Positions 23,949 to 32,100 of a stretch of DNA of 64,000 nt are shown piece by piece. The stretch lies in the NCBI RefSeq assembly GCF_021531435.1, contig NZ_JAFBIS010000007.1, positions 1 through 64,000 on the forward strand, written 5' to 3'. The position numbers and the translations under genes were made by a program. A model generated the notes under the pieces. The model did no database searches, had not been told where the DNA came from, and saw nothing but the letters and a program-made list of their open reading frames with translations. This DNA is from Oscillibacter valericigenes (GTDB taxonomy: Bacteria > Bacillota > Clostridia > Oscillospirales > Oscillospiraceae). Within the stretch, counting starts at the first letter, position 1, and each line of letters opens with the position of its first letter.

Positions 23949-24719
23949 TCAGCCCCGGTAGCCCAGTCTGGCAGACAGCTCTTTTGTACGGAGCAGCAGC
24001 TCCCTTTTCACTTCCGCCACGTCAACATCCTTGATGCGGCCATAGGGAAAAGAAAGGCTGATGGCCAATTCCGGCTCACCGTCCTTCTGCAGGACCGGCG
24101 CCGCGATGCAGCACAAGCCATCCTCGATCTCCTCTTTGTCCATTGCGATGCCGGTACTGCGGATCTCAGACAGTTCCCGGATAAGTTCCTGTTTGGTAGT
24201 GATGGTGTTTGGGGTCAGTTTCTTTAGCGGGAAAGTCAGGTACTGGTCCACGTAGGACTCCGGCAGATATGCCAGCATGGCTTTTCCCACGCCTGTGCAG
24301 TGCATGGGGGCTCTTTTTCCAACATTGGAGGCACTGATCAAAGAGGTTCCCGCATCCAGCTTGTCAATATAAATGACTTCGCCTTCACTGTGGGTCGCAA
24401 TATGCACCGTGGCCGGATACTTTTCCGCAAGCGGCATGCAGAGCTCCTTTGCCTCATTCCGCACATCAATGCGGGACAGGACCAAATTCCCCATCTCAAA
24501 CAAGGTGATCCCCAGGCGATACTTCTTATTGCTCTCCACCTGCTCCAGATAGCCGTATCGAGTCAATGTGTTCACCAGGCCAAATACCGTGCTCTTGTTC
24601 AGATCCATTTCTGCCGCAATTTCGGAAATTCCCATTTCAGGTGTGTACAAAAAGCACTTTAATATCTCCGCAGCACGGGCAACAGACTGCACTTGCACAC
24701 CGGTCTTTTTCTTCTCCAT
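23949..24719 (-). CDS. IclR-family transcriptional regulator
   Basis: A regulator of about 256 aa. The N-terminal winged helix-turn-helix (SVARAAEILKCFLYTPEMGISEIAAEMDLNKSTVFGLVNTL, of which the SVARAAEIL and LNKSTVFGLVNTL parts are typical) is followed by the IclR effector domain (about 80-255: LGITLFEMGNLVL, MHCTGVGKAMLAYLPE, GIAMDKEEIEDGLCCIAAPV). ATG 24719 follows AAAGGGG; a GTG at 24725 is the alternative. It is the second gene after DUF3842, 36 bases downstream, divergent from the lar operon, which it could regulate in response to a small organic acid. Confidence 0.9.
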   Translation of the reverse strand: MEKKKTGVQVQSVARAAEILKCFLYTPEMGISEIAAEMDLNKSTVFGLVNTLTRYGYLEQVESNKKYRLGITLFEMGNLVLSRIDVRNEAKELCMPLAEKYPATVHIATHSEGEVIYIDKLDAGTSLISASNVGKRAPMHCTGVGKAMLAYLPESYVDQYLTFPLKKLTPNTITTKQELIRELSEIRSTGIAMDKEEIEDGLCCIAAPVLQKDGEPELAISLSFPYGRIKDVDVAEVKRELLLRTKELSARLGYRG

Positions 24720-24755
24720 TCTCACGACCCCTTTTGTATATGCTCTTCTAAATCT

Positions 24756-25175
24756 TCATGCCTCGGGATGGTCAAGTTCTTCCCGCAGCATACGAACAGC
24801 TTCATCCAGATACCTCTGCATCGGCTGCAAAGGCCCGATCGCAAGGCGGATCCTGCACCGCTGCGAGGGAAGCAGTATTTTCAGAGCATCACTCTCTCCC
24901 ACAGCAGCCGCCATGGCAGGCGTCACTTCACCCAGCAATGCGTTTGCCGACAGCACTGCCACGGGCCCCATAATGATCTCCACCCGTCCCGCATTATAAA
25001 CGATGGCGTTTTCGCCGGTGGCTCCGTCATTCGCGCCCGCTTTCATCATAGCGGCCGTAGCCTGCGCATTGGTTCCCAGCGCACGAATGTGAATATCCGG
25101 AAACTCCGCCCTGACCCGCTCCACCAGGGCTCTGCCAACTCCGCCGCCCTGACCATCGATCACCGCGACCTTCAT
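24756..25175 (-). CDS. DUF3842-family protein
   Basis: A 139-aa cytoplasmic protein. The start KVAVIDGQGGGVGRALVERVR and the block GTNAQATAAMMKAGANDGATGENAIVYN are the family signatures; the beta-strand plus Gly-rich loop looks like a nucleotide-binding fold. Function unknown. I chose ATG 25175, seven bases after GAGG; ATG 25187 is possible. It heads a two-gene operon with the IclR regulator and is divergent from the nickel-pincer genes, a neighbourhood that may hint at a related metabolic role. Confidence 0.8.
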   Translation of the reverse strand: MKVAVIDGQGGGVGRALVERVRAEFPDIHIRALGTNAQATAAMMKAGANDGATGENAIVYNAGRVEIIMGPVAVLSANALLGEVTPAMAAAVGESDALKILLPSQRCRIRLAIGPLQPMQRYLDEAVRMLREELDHPEA

Positions 25176-25231
25176 GGGATGCCTCATCTTTCTCCGCGCC
25201 TTTCCCGGCAAACTTCACCTTTATATTACAT

Positions 25232-25261
25232 ATCATAAAGGATCCTGCATATTATTTCCAA
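25232..25261 (-). promoter_or_regulatory. Promoter of the DUF3842/IclR operon
   Basis: On the minus strand, -35 TTGGAA (25261-25256), 18-base spacer, -10 TATGAT (25237-25232). The palindrome at 25263-25279 abuts the -35. Confidence 0.45.
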
Positions 25262-25262
25262 C

Positions 25263-25279
25263 ATCATTATCATAATGAT
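25263..25279. promoter_or_regulatory. Perfect 8-1-8 palindrome, Fur-family-box-like
   Basis: ATCATTAT-C-ATAATGAT is a perfect inverted repeat resembling Fur/Zur/PerR boxes (the classic Fur box is built from GATAAT-type hexamers). It lies immediately upstream of the -35 of the minus-strand DUF3842 promoter and about 95 bases upstream of the lar promoter, so a metal-responsive regulator could act on either operon. Confidence 0.5.
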
Positions 25280-25372
25280 TCAACAGTTTTCTGTCAACAG
25301 TTTTCGTAAATGTCAAATAAAGTTTGTTAATATCAAACAACCTTGTGATTCCCTTTTTATATATTGCAACGA

Positions 25373-25402
25373 TTGACTTTTATAGACCCTTTTCACTATA
25401 AT
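25373..25402 (+). promoter_or_regulatory. Promoter of the nickel-pincer (lar) operon
   Basis: -35 TTGACT (25373-25378), 18-base spacer, -10 TATAAT (25397-25402). The transcript should start near 25409, which leaves a leader of about 160 bases before larE. Confidence 0.65.
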
Positions 25403-25408
25403 AAACGT

Positions 25409-25558
25409 ACACAGTCAGAAGACTGTTGCGAAGCCAGAAGGCTCCCAATGAACATTCCAGCGCCCCCTTCCGCACACGTATTAGATCGCGGACCATTATG
25501 ACAGAAGTCGTCGCAGATGTCTGAAGACATACCTATTGGGTATGTCTTTTTTTGTTGA
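25409..25558 (+). ncRNA. Structured leader of the lar operon, candidate riboswitch
   Basis: The leader folds into ACAGTC-AGAA-GACTGT (25411-25426), a closing helix TGCGA (25427-25431) with TCGCA (25511-25515), AGCC-AGAA-GGCT (25432-25443), and GAC-AGAA-GTC (25500-25509). Three hairpins thus share an AGAA loop. Downstream, AGATGTC-TGAA-GACAT (25516-25530) overlaps and excludes the 5' arm of the terminator at 25524-25553, the usual riboswitch expression platform. I recognise no known class; a nickel, cofactor or metabolite ligand is only inferred from the genes controlled. Confidence 0.55.
25524..25554 (+). terminator. Intrinsic terminator just before larE (attenuator)
   Basis: AAGACATACC (25524-25533) pairs with GGTATGTCTT (25539-25548) around TATTG, followed by a T run. 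It stands right in front of the larE ribosome-binding site (GAGAGGAG), so it ends transcription inside the operon leader rather than after a gene. Confidence 0.85.
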
Positions 25559-25569
25559 GAGGAGCAAAC

Positions 25570-26325
25570 ATGGAACTGAAAGATTTTTTTGAACAAAACC
25601 CAAGCGGTGCATTGGCCTTTTCCGGCGGAGTGGACTCGTCCCTGCTGGTCTGGGCGTCCGCGCAATACGGAAAAGATTGGCGCGCCTACTATGTCCATTC
25701 CGCCTTCCAGCCCGCTTTTGAGCTGGAGGACGCCAAACGGATCGCTGCCCAGTGCGGCATGCCCCTTACCGTTATTGAAGGAGACATTCTTCAGTATCCG
25801 GAGGTGACCGCCAATCCCCCTGACCGCTGCTATTACTGCAAGCGCCGCATCTTCTCCGGTATCCTCCAGAGAGCCGCAGAAGATGGATACCGGCTGGTCA
25901 TCGACGGGACCAACGCCTCCGATGACGCAGGGGACCGTCCCGGCATGAAGGCCCTGCGGGAACTGGAGGTCCGCTCGCCCCTGCGGGAGTGCGGTCTGAC
26001 CAAGTCCGACGTTCGTGCGCTGTGCCGGGAGGCCGGCCTGTTCGTCTGGAACAAGCCCTCCTATGCCTGCCTCGCCACCCGCATCCCCGCCGGGACTCCC
26101 ATCACGGAGGAAGCCCTGCGGAAGGTGGAGCAGGGAGAGGGCCTTCTCGCCTCCCTGGGCCTCCGGGATTTCCGCATCAGGCTCCGAGGAGACGCGGCAG
26201 TCATCCAGGTAACGGACGCCCAGCAGGACGATGCCTGGGCAATGCGCCATGAGATCCGCTCTGCGCTGGCCCCCATCTTCCCGTTGGTGTCTCTGGACCT
26301 GACGGCCCGGAAAAACAGCGACTGA
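25570..26325 (+). CDS. larE: LarE, pyridinium-biscarboxylate sulfur transferase
   Basis: LarE supplies the two sulfur atoms of the nickel-pincer nucleotide cofactor. The 251-aa protein has the ATP-pyrophosphatase PP-loop SGGVDSS near residue 19, the CYYC pair in PPDRCYYCKRR near 86, and KPSYACLATRIP near 170, whose Cys corresponds to the sulfur-donating Cys of single-Cys LarE. The presence of three cysteines in these places suggests the iron-sulfur-dependent, non-sacrificial type. GAGAGGAG precedes the ATG, directly after the attenuator. First gene of the lar operon; larB follows 14 bases later. Confidence 0.9.
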   Translation: MELKDFFEQNPSGALAFSGGVDSSLLVWASAQYGKDWRAYYVHSAFQPAFELEDAKRIAAQCGMPLTVIEGDILQYPEVTANPPDRCYYCKRRIFSGILQRAAEDGYRLVIDGTNASDDAGDRPGMKALRELEVRSPLRECGLTKSDVRALCREAGLFVWNKPSYACLATRIPAGTPITEEALRKVEQGEGLLASLGLRDFRIRLRGDAAVIQVTDAQQDDAWAMRHEIRSALAPIFPLVSLDLTARKNSD

Positions 26326-26339
26326 AAGGAGTAACAGAC

Positions 26340-27101
26340 GTGGCAAGCAAGCACGATATTCTCTCTGTCCTGCAGGACGTGCAGTCCGGCGCGCTGACGC
26401 CGGAGGAGGCCCTTCTGCACCTGAAGCTGGCCCCTTTCGAGGACCTGGGCTACGCCAAGGTGGATTACCACCGGGCCGTCCGCCAGGGCGTGCCGGAGGT
26501 GATCTACGGCCAGTCCAAGACCAAGGAGCAGATCAGCGGCATCCTGGGTGCCATGGAGAAGCGGGGAAGCCGCAATATTCTGGTGACCCGCATTGGGCAG
26601 GAGGTAGCGGACTACCTGGCGGAGCAGTTCCCGCTGCGATATGAGCCTCTCGCAAAATTGGCAGTGGCCCTGCCGGAGCCGGTGGAAGGGCATGGTTCTA
26701 TCGTGGTGGCCACCGGCGGCACCAGCGACATGGGCGTGGCAGAGGAGGCCGCCATCACCGCCGAGACCCTGGGCAACCGGGTCACCCGGCTCTACGACGT
26801 GGGCGTGGCGGGACTGCACAGGCTGCTTGGCAATCTGGAGCCGCTGATGAGCGCCCGGGTGGTCATCGCCGTGGCGGGCATGGAGGGGGCTCTCGCCAGT
26901 GTGGTAGGCGGCCTTGTGGACTGCCCCGTCATCGCGGTCCCTACCAGTGTGGGCTACGGCGCGTCCCTAGGCGGGATCTCCGCCCTGTTGTCCATGCTGA
27001 ACTCCTGCGCCAGCGGGACCAGCGTGGTGAATATCGACAACGGCTTCGGCGCGGGCTTCCTGGCCAGCCGGATCAATCAGATGGAGAGTGCGAAAGAATG
27101 A
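26340..27101 (+). CDS. larB: LarB, NaAD pyridinium carboxylase/hydrolase
   Basis: LarB carboxylates the pyridine ring of nicotinic acid adenine dinucleotide and cleaves off AMP, the first step of nickel-pincer synthesis. The 253-aa protein has the N-terminal family helix bundle (LEDLGYAKVDYHRAVRQG-like stretch) and a C-terminal PurE/AIR-carboxylase-like domain (VVATGGTSDMGVAEEAA, VIAVAGMEGALASVVGGL, VPTSVGYGASLGG). The start is GTG 26340 behind AAAGGAG. It overlaps larC by four bases (ATGA). Confidence 0.92.
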   Translation: MASKHDILSVLQDVQSGALTPEEALLHLKLAPFEDLGYAKVDYHRAVRQGVPEVIYGQSKTKEQISGILGAMEKRGSRNILVTRIGQEVADYLAEQFPLRYEPLAKLAVALPEPVEGHGSIVVATGGTSDMGVAEEAAITAETLGNRVTRLYDVGVAGLHRLLGNLEPLMSARVVIAVAGMEGALASVVGGLVDCPVIAVPTSVGYGASLGGISALLSMLNSCASGTSVVNIDNGFGAGFLASRINQMESAKE

Positions 27102-28477
27102 AAACATTATATCTGGAATGCAACATGGGCGCCGCCGGCGATATGCTGATGGCAGCGCTGTACGAGCTGATGACCGAATCCGAAAAGCATGATTTTCTGG
27201 AGACCATGAACCGCCTGTTTCCCGGCGTGGAAATTCACTCCCGGCAAGCCGTCACCTGCGGCATCACCGGCACCCATATGGACGTCACCGTCCGCGGTGA
27301 GGAGGAGCACAGCCACGATGTGGCCCTGGGCTGTGGGCAGGAGCATATTCATGTCCATGAGCACGTGCATGACCATGACCACGACCATCACCACGACCAC
27401 GAGCATGAGCATGAACATGAGCATGAGCATGACCACGCGCACGATCACGGCCACGTCCATGACCACGATCATGACCATCACCATGACCATGACCACGGCC
27501 ACACCCACCACCACACCGCCCCGGCGGACATTTACGCCCTGCTGGATGCTCTGGACGCCCCGGCAAAGGTAAAGGACGATGCCAAGGCCATCTATGCCCG
27601 CATCGCAGGCGCGGAGGCCAAGGCCCACGGGATGCCGGTGGAGCAGATCCATTTCCATGAGGTAGGCGCCCTGGACGCGGTGGCGGACGTCACCGGCGTC
27701 TGTCTGGCGGTCCACATGCTGCACCCCGACCGCATCGTGGCGTCCCCCGTTCATCTGGGCAGCGGACAGGTCCGCTGCGCCCACGGCATCGTACCGGTGC
27801 CCGCTCCCGCCACCGCCCACCTGCTGGAGGGCGTTCCCTGCTACACCGGGGACATCCGTGGCGAGCTGTGCACCCCCACCGGCGCGGCCCTGCTGACCCA
27901 CTTCGCCGAAGCTTTCGGCCCCATGCCCGTCATGTCCCTGGAGAAGACCGGCTACGGCGTGGGCAAAAAGGAATTCCCCGCCGCCAACTGCGTCCGGGCC
28001 TTCTGGGGCGAGAGCGGTGACCCCCAGCAGGCGGAGATCGTGGAGCTGTGCTGCCACATCGACGACATGACGGCGGAGGCCCTGGCTTTTGCCGGGGAGC
28101 AGTTGCTGGCCCAGGGGGCCCTGGACATCTCCTGCGCCCCCCTGACCATGAAGAAGGGCCGGGCCGGTGTCAGCTTTACCGTGCTCTGCAAGCCCAAGGA
28201 CGAGGAGCGCATCGCCCACGCCATCCTGCGGGAGACCAACACCAACGGCGTCCGCTCCCGCCGCTGCGGGAAGTACATTCTGACGCCCTCCGTCAGAACC
28301 GTGGAGACCGCCTACGGTCCCATCCGCGTCAAGTGTGCCGACGGTGAGGGCATCCACCGGGAAAAGCCGGAATACGAGGATGTGGCCTCTGCCGCCAGAG
28401 CTGCTGGGCTGCCCTTCCAGAAGGTCTGGGAGGACGTGCTGTCCGTTATTCACGGGGAGGTGTCCCAGAATGGATAA
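27098..28477 (+). CDS. larC: LarC, nickel insertion protein with His-rich insert
   Basis: LarC is the CTP-dependent cyclometallase that puts nickel into the pincer nucleotide. Here it is one continuous frame of 459 aa. Family motifs: LYLECNMGAAGDML at the start, QIHFHEVGALDAVADVTG near 185, EKTGYGVGKKEFP near 285, LCCHIDDMTAEALAF near 318. Residues about 68-145 are a dense His/Asp/Glu tract, probably for nickel binding or storage. In some lactobacilli larC is made from two frames by frameshifting; that is not needed here. It overlaps the FmdE gene by eight bases. Confidence 0.92.
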   Translation: MKTLYLECNMGAAGDMLMAALYELMTESEKHDFLETMNRLFPGVEIHSRQAVTCGITGTHMDVTVRGEEEHSHDVALGCGQEHIHVHEHVHDHDHDHHHDHEHEHEHEHEHDHAHDHGHVHDHDHDHHHDHDHGHTHHHTAPADIYALLDALDAPAKVKDDAKAIYARIAGAEAKAHGMPVEQIHFHEVGALDAVADVTGVCLAVHMLHPDRIVASPVHLGSGQVRCAHGIVPVPAPATAHLLEGVPCYTGDIRGELCTPTGAALLTHFAEAFGPMPVMSLEKTGYGVGKKEFPAANCVRAFWGESGDPQQAEIVELCCHIDDMTAEALAFAGEQLLAQGALDISCAPLTMKKGRAGVSFTVLCKPKDEERIAHAILRETNTNGVRSRRCGKYILTPSVRTVETAYGPIRVKCADGEGIHREKPEYEDVASAARAAGLPFQKVWEDVLSVIHGEVSQNG

Positions 28478-28988
28478 GGCCATGTGGGAAAAAGCAGTGG
28501 CCTTCCACGGCCACGAGTGCCCGGGTCTGGCCCTGGGCGTGCGGTTGTGCGAATTCGTACAGGCGCGGCTGGGCCATGCCTCCACCCCTGACGAGGAGCT
28601 GGTCTGCATTGCCGAGACCGACGCCTGCCCCGGCGACGCCATTCAGTCCCTGCTGGGCTGCACCCTGGGCAAGGGGAATTTCATCTACCACTGCACCGGC
28701 AAGACCGCCTACACCTTTTATGACCGTGCCTCCGGCGAAGGCTTCCGGGTGGTCGCCAGGCGGAACCAAACGTCCCTCAGCCGAGAGGAGCGCAAGCAGC
28801 AAATTCTCACTGCGCCGCTGGAGGAGCTGTTCACCGTGACGGAGCCCAAGGAGCCCCTGCCGGAAAAGGCCCGCATCTTCACCACCCTCACCTGCGCCTG
28901 CTGCGGCGAGGGCGTGGCGGAGCACATGGCCCGTCTGCAGGGCGGCAAGGTGGTCTGCCTCCATTGCTTCCGTCCCTATGACCGCTGA
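28470..28988 (+). CDS. FmdE-family protein with C-terminal zinc ribbon
   Basis: A 172-aa protein. The N-terminal FmdE domain shows HGHECPGLALGVRLCE near residue 13, ETDACPGDAIQSLLGCTLGKGN near 50, and YDRASGEGFRV near 85. The C-terminal CACCGE...CLHC pairs (about 140-165) form a zinc ribbon. FmdE proteins accompany formylmethanofuran dehydrogenase in archaea but are widespread in anaerobes with an unsettled, possibly metal- or cofactor-handling role. GGGGAGG inside the end of larC precedes ATG 28470. Its place between larC and a metal-type importer suggests nickel handling. Confidence 0.85.
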   Translation: MDKAMWEKAVAFHGHECPGLALGVRLCEFVQARLGHASTPDEELVCIAETDACPGDAIQSLLGCTLGKGNFIYHCTGKTAYTFYDRASGEGFRVVARRNQTSLSREERKQQILTAPLEELFTVTEPKEPLPEKARIFTTLTCACCGEGVAEHMARLQGGKVVCLHCFRPYDR

Positions 28989-29007
28989 TAAGAAAAGAAT
29001 TAGCTCT

Positions 29008-30138
29008 ATGAAAAAACTGTTTTCCATCCTGTTAGTCTGTATCCTGCTGCTGTCGCTGGCCGCCTGCGGTCAAAAGGAAGCGCCCGCCCCGGAGGAACCT
29101 GCTGAATCCGAAGCACCTGTTACCCGCACTGTCACCGACAGCTTTGGGCGAGAGGTCACCATCCCCGCGGAGGTGAAAACCATCGTCTGCACCGGCTCCG
29201 GCGCCCTGCGCATGGTGACCTACCTGCAATGCACCGACCGTCTGGTGGGCGTGGAGGACTGCGACAAGGAATATGCGACCTCCACCCTCCGGGATTACGC
29301 CTACGCTTATCACGATACCTTTGACGCCCTGCCCTCCATCGGCAAGGGCGGCGGCACCGCCAACACCGCCTATGTAGAGGAGCTGATCCGCCTGCAGCCG
29401 GACGTGATTCTGTCCGGCTATACCCAGGAGGCGCTGGAGGACCTGGCGCAGTCCACCGGCATTCCCTGCGTGTCCATCCGCGCCAAGAGCATTAACTTCA
29501 TTGACGACAGCTTCTACACCGCCATGCGGGTGGCCGCCGAGGTGCTGGGCGTTCAGGAACGGTGCGAGGAAGTCCTTCAGTACATCGACGGCTGCAAGGC
29601 CGATCTGGATGCCCGGACATCGGACATCCCCGACGAAGACAAGCCCGCCGTCTACGCCGGCGCCGTGACCTTCTCCGGCGCCCACGGCTTTACCGGGACC
29701 TACTCCAACTTCGGCCCCTTCATGGCCATCCACGCCAACAACGTGGCCGACGAGATGGGAGAGACCGGCTATTTCGACGCCGACCCGGAACGGGTGGTGG
29801 CCTGGGACCCGGAGCTGATTTTCCTGGACCCCGGCAACATGAGCCTGGTGCGGGACGAGTATCAGACCAACCCCGGTTTCTTTGACTCCCTGACCGCGGT
29901 CCGGGAGGGCAAGCTCTACGCCTGTGTCTCCTTCAACAACTATTCCACTAACGTAGGCTACGCCCTGGCGGACGCCTACTACGCCGGCAGCGTCATCTAT
30001 CCAGAGCGTTTTACCGACGTGGATATTGCAGAGAAAGCCGACGATATTCTGGAGTTCTTGCTGGGAACTCGCTATTACAACGACATGAAGGCCGACGGCC
30101 TCATCTTTGGAGTGATCGAACTTGGATCTGCACAGTGA
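29008..30138 (+). CDS. Periplasmic-binding lipoprotein of a FecBCD/BtuFCD-type importer
   Basis: A 376-aa substrate-binding lipoprotein. The signal peptide ends in the lipobox LSLAACG, followed by an acidic Pro linker. The body is a class III (helical-hinge) binding protein: RTVTDSFGREVTIP, MVTYLQCTDRLVGVED, IRLQPDVILSGY, and VVAWDPELIFLDP are typical of metal-chelate and corrinoid binders. I chose ATG 29008 because it begins the signal peptide; an ATG at 28978 is in frame. Context with lar genes favours nickel or a nickel chelate, but siderophore, heme or cobamide cannot be excluded. Confidence 0.85.
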   Translation: MKKLFSILLVCILLLSLAACGQKEAPAPEEPAESEAPVTRTVTDSFGREVTIPAEVKTIVCTGSGALRMVTYLQCTDRLVGVEDCDKEYATSTLRDYAYAYHDTFDALPSIGKGGGTANTAYVEELIRLQPDVILSGYTQEALEDLAQSTGIPCVSIRAKSINFIDDSFYTAMRVAAEVLGVQERCEEVLQYIDGCKADLDARTSDIPDEDKPAVYAGAVTFSGAHGFTGTYSNFGPFMAIHANNVADEMGETGYFDADPERVVAWDPELIFLDPGNMSLVRDEYQTNPGFFDSLTAVREGKLYACVSFNNYSTNVGYALADAYYAGSVIYPERFTDVDIAEKADDILEFLLGTRYYNDMKADGLIFGVIELGSAQ

Positions 30139-31207
30139 ACAGCTTCATACGGCGACACCTGACAGCTACCGCCTGTTTCTCCGGCGGAAGCGGCTGGTGA
30201 CCCTTGTCCTGCTGACGGCAGTATTGACGGCAGCTCTGCTGTCCCTGACCTCGGGCTCCGCCGGGCTGTCCCTTGCGGAGCTGGCGGACACCCTGACAGG
30301 CGGCGGCACGGCCCAGAGCCGGGCCATCGTGTTCCATGTCCGTCTGCCCCGCGTCGCCGTGGCAGTGGTCGTGGGGGCCGCTCTTGCTCTGGCGGGCTGT
30401 GTCATGCAGAACATCCTGCGGAATCCTCTGGCCTCGGCCTCCACGCTGGGCGTGTCCCAGGGCGCCGCCTTCGGCGCGGCATTGGCCATCATTGCCCTGG
30501 ACGCCGGCGCTCAGAACGCCGCCAACGCAGGCACTGCCGTTACCATCAGCTCCCCCGGCACCGTGACCCTCTGCGCCTTTCTGGGGGGACTGGCGACCAC
30601 GGCGGTCATCCTGGGCCTGTGCCGCCTGCGGTCCGCGTCGCCCTCCTCCATGATCCTTGCGGGCGTGGCCCTCAGTTCCCTCTTTTCCGGGGCCACTACC
30701 CTGCTGCAGTACTTTGCCGACGATGTACAGCTGTCCGCCGTGGTCTACTGGACCTTCGGCGACCTGGGTCGCCCCGGCTGGTCGGAGATCCGGCTGATGT
30801 ACGCCGTCACCCTGGCGGCGCTGGTCTACTTTCTCTGGAACTGCTGGAACTATAATGCATTGAGCAGCGGCGTCCAGACCGCCAAAAGCCTGGGGGTGAA
30901 CGTGGACCTGCTGAGCTTTGTCAGCATGGGACTCTGCACCCTGATTTCCGCTACGGCGGTGGCCTTTGTGGGCATCGTCAGCTTTGTGGGCCTCATCGCC
31001 CCCCACATCGTCCGCCGGTTCGTGGGCAGCGACTACCGTTTTCTGCTGCCCTGCTCCGCCCTGGCGGGCAGTCTCCTCCTTCTGCTGGGCGACCTGGCGG
31101 CCAAAGCCATCCTGCCCCCGGCCATTCTGCCCATCGGCGCCATTACGTCCTTTCTGGGGGCACCGCTGTTCCTGCTGTTGATCTTCCGGGGGGAGGCGCT
31201 GAAATGA
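30122..31207 (+). CDS. FecCD-family ABC importer permease
   Basis: A 361-aa polytopic membrane protein with about ten helices. The family signatures LPRVAVAVVVGAALALAGCVMQNILRNPLASASTLGVSQGA (start part), SLGVNV, and GIVSFVGLIAPHIVRRFVGSDYRFLLP are clear. The first codon is TTG 30122 and overlaps the end of the binding-protein gene by 17 bases behind GGAG; later starts are possible but would cut the first helix region. It overlaps the ATPase gene by four bases (ATGA). Together with its neighbours it forms a complete importer. Confidence 0.9.
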   Translation: MDLHSEQLHTATPDSYRLFLRRKRLVTLVLLTAVLTAALLSLTSGSAGLSLAELADTLTGGGTAQSRAIVFHVRLPRVAVAVVVGAALALAGCVMQNILRNPLASASTLGVSQGAAFGAALAIIALDAGAQNAANAGTAVTISSPGTVTLCAFLGGLATTAVILGLCRLRSASPSSMILAGVALSSLFSGATTLLQYFADDVQLSAVVYWTFGDLGRPGWSEIRLMYAVTLAALVYFLWNCWNYNALSSGVQTAKSLGVNVDLLSFVSMGLCTLISATAVAFVGIVSFVGLIAPHIVRRFVGSDYRFLLPCSALAGSLLLLLGDLAAKAILPPAILPIGAITSFLGAPLFLLLIFRGEALK

Positions 31208-31989
31208 TCCAAGTCGAAAACCTGTCTTTTTCCTATGGCTCCCACCCCATTTTGCAGAATGTGAGCTTCACTCTGGAGCAGGGCGAATGTGTGGCGATAC
31301 TGGGCAACAACGGCGCGGGAAAATCCACCCTGATCTCCTGCATCAGCCGCCTGCGCAAGCCGTCATCGGGAAATGTCCTGATTGACGGCAGCCCCATCTC
31401 TCAGCTTTCCCGGAACCAGCTGGCCCGGCAGATCGCCTACGTGTCCCAAAAAAATGAACTGGCTCACGCCACCGTGTTCGACGCCGTGCTGCTGGGCCGC
31501 AAGCCCCACATGAAGTGGGGCCCCTCCGCCGTTGACTACGACGTGGCGGAGCACGCCCTGCGGGCCGTGGGCATGGAGGACTGCCGCCTGCGGTATGTGG
31601 ACCAGCTCTCCGGCGGCGAGCAGCAGAAGGTGATGCTGGCACGGGCCATTGCCCAGGAGCCCAAGCTGCTGCTTCTGGATGAGCCCACAAGCAGTCTGGA
31701 CCTGCGGAACCAGTACGAGTCCATGGAACTCATCCGCCACTGCGCCCACGACCACCATATCGCCGTGCTGGTGGTCATCCACGACCTGAATCTGGCCCTG
31801 CGGTTCTGTGACCGCTTCCTGTTCCTGCAGGGCGGCACTATCTTCGCCTCCGGCGGGGCGGAGGCGGTGACGCCGGAGAACATCCGGGCCGTCTACGGGA
31901 TGGAGGCCAGCGTGGAGCAATTCCGCGAGGTCCCAGTGGTCATTCCACTCTTTCACAGGCATGAGCCTTGTTCAGCAATGTATGAGTGA
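31204..31989 (+). CDS. ABC importer ATPase (FecE/BtuD type)
   Basis: A 261-aa ATPase. Walker A GNNGAGKST near residue 38, Q-loop VSQKN, signature LSGGEQQKVMLARAI, Walker B LLLLDEPTSSLD, and switch His (VVIHDLNLAL) are all intact. It energises the permease encoded directly upstream. Last gene of the lar/importer operon; no obvious terminator follows within 100 bases. Confidence 0.92.
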   Translation: MIQVENLSFSYGSHPILQNVSFTLEQGECVAILGNNGAGKSTLISCISRLRKPSSGNVLIDGSPISQLSRNQLARQIAYVSQKNELAHATVFDAVLLGRKPHMKWGPSAVDYDVAEHALRAVGMEDCRLRYVDQLSGGEQQKVMLARAIAQEPKLLLLDEPTSSLDLRNQYESMELIRHCAHDHHIAVLVVIHDLNLALRFCDRFLFLQGGTIFASGGAEAVTPENIRAVYGMEASVEQFREVPVVIPLFHRHEPCSAMYE

Positions 31990-32100
31990 CTTTACTGCGG
32001 AGCAGATCTCCGAAACCGGCCATACGGCACCTATATGAAAAGCCCGAGAAGCGCTGAAAGACAGCATGGCCGCCCATTTTCAAAACACGGAGGAATGACC

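Noticed and set aside
27350-27510. Short tandem DNA repeat or array inside larC
   Set aside because: The CAY/GAY periodicity is explained by a His/Asp-rich protein tract in frame with LarC.
27098-28477. Programmed frameshift in larC as in lactobacilli
   Set aside because: The whole family length is encoded in one open frame, so no shift is needed.
27107-28642. 511-codon minus-strand open frame with a Val/Met-rich run
   Set aside because: It is the antisense of larC; the run mirrors the His codons.
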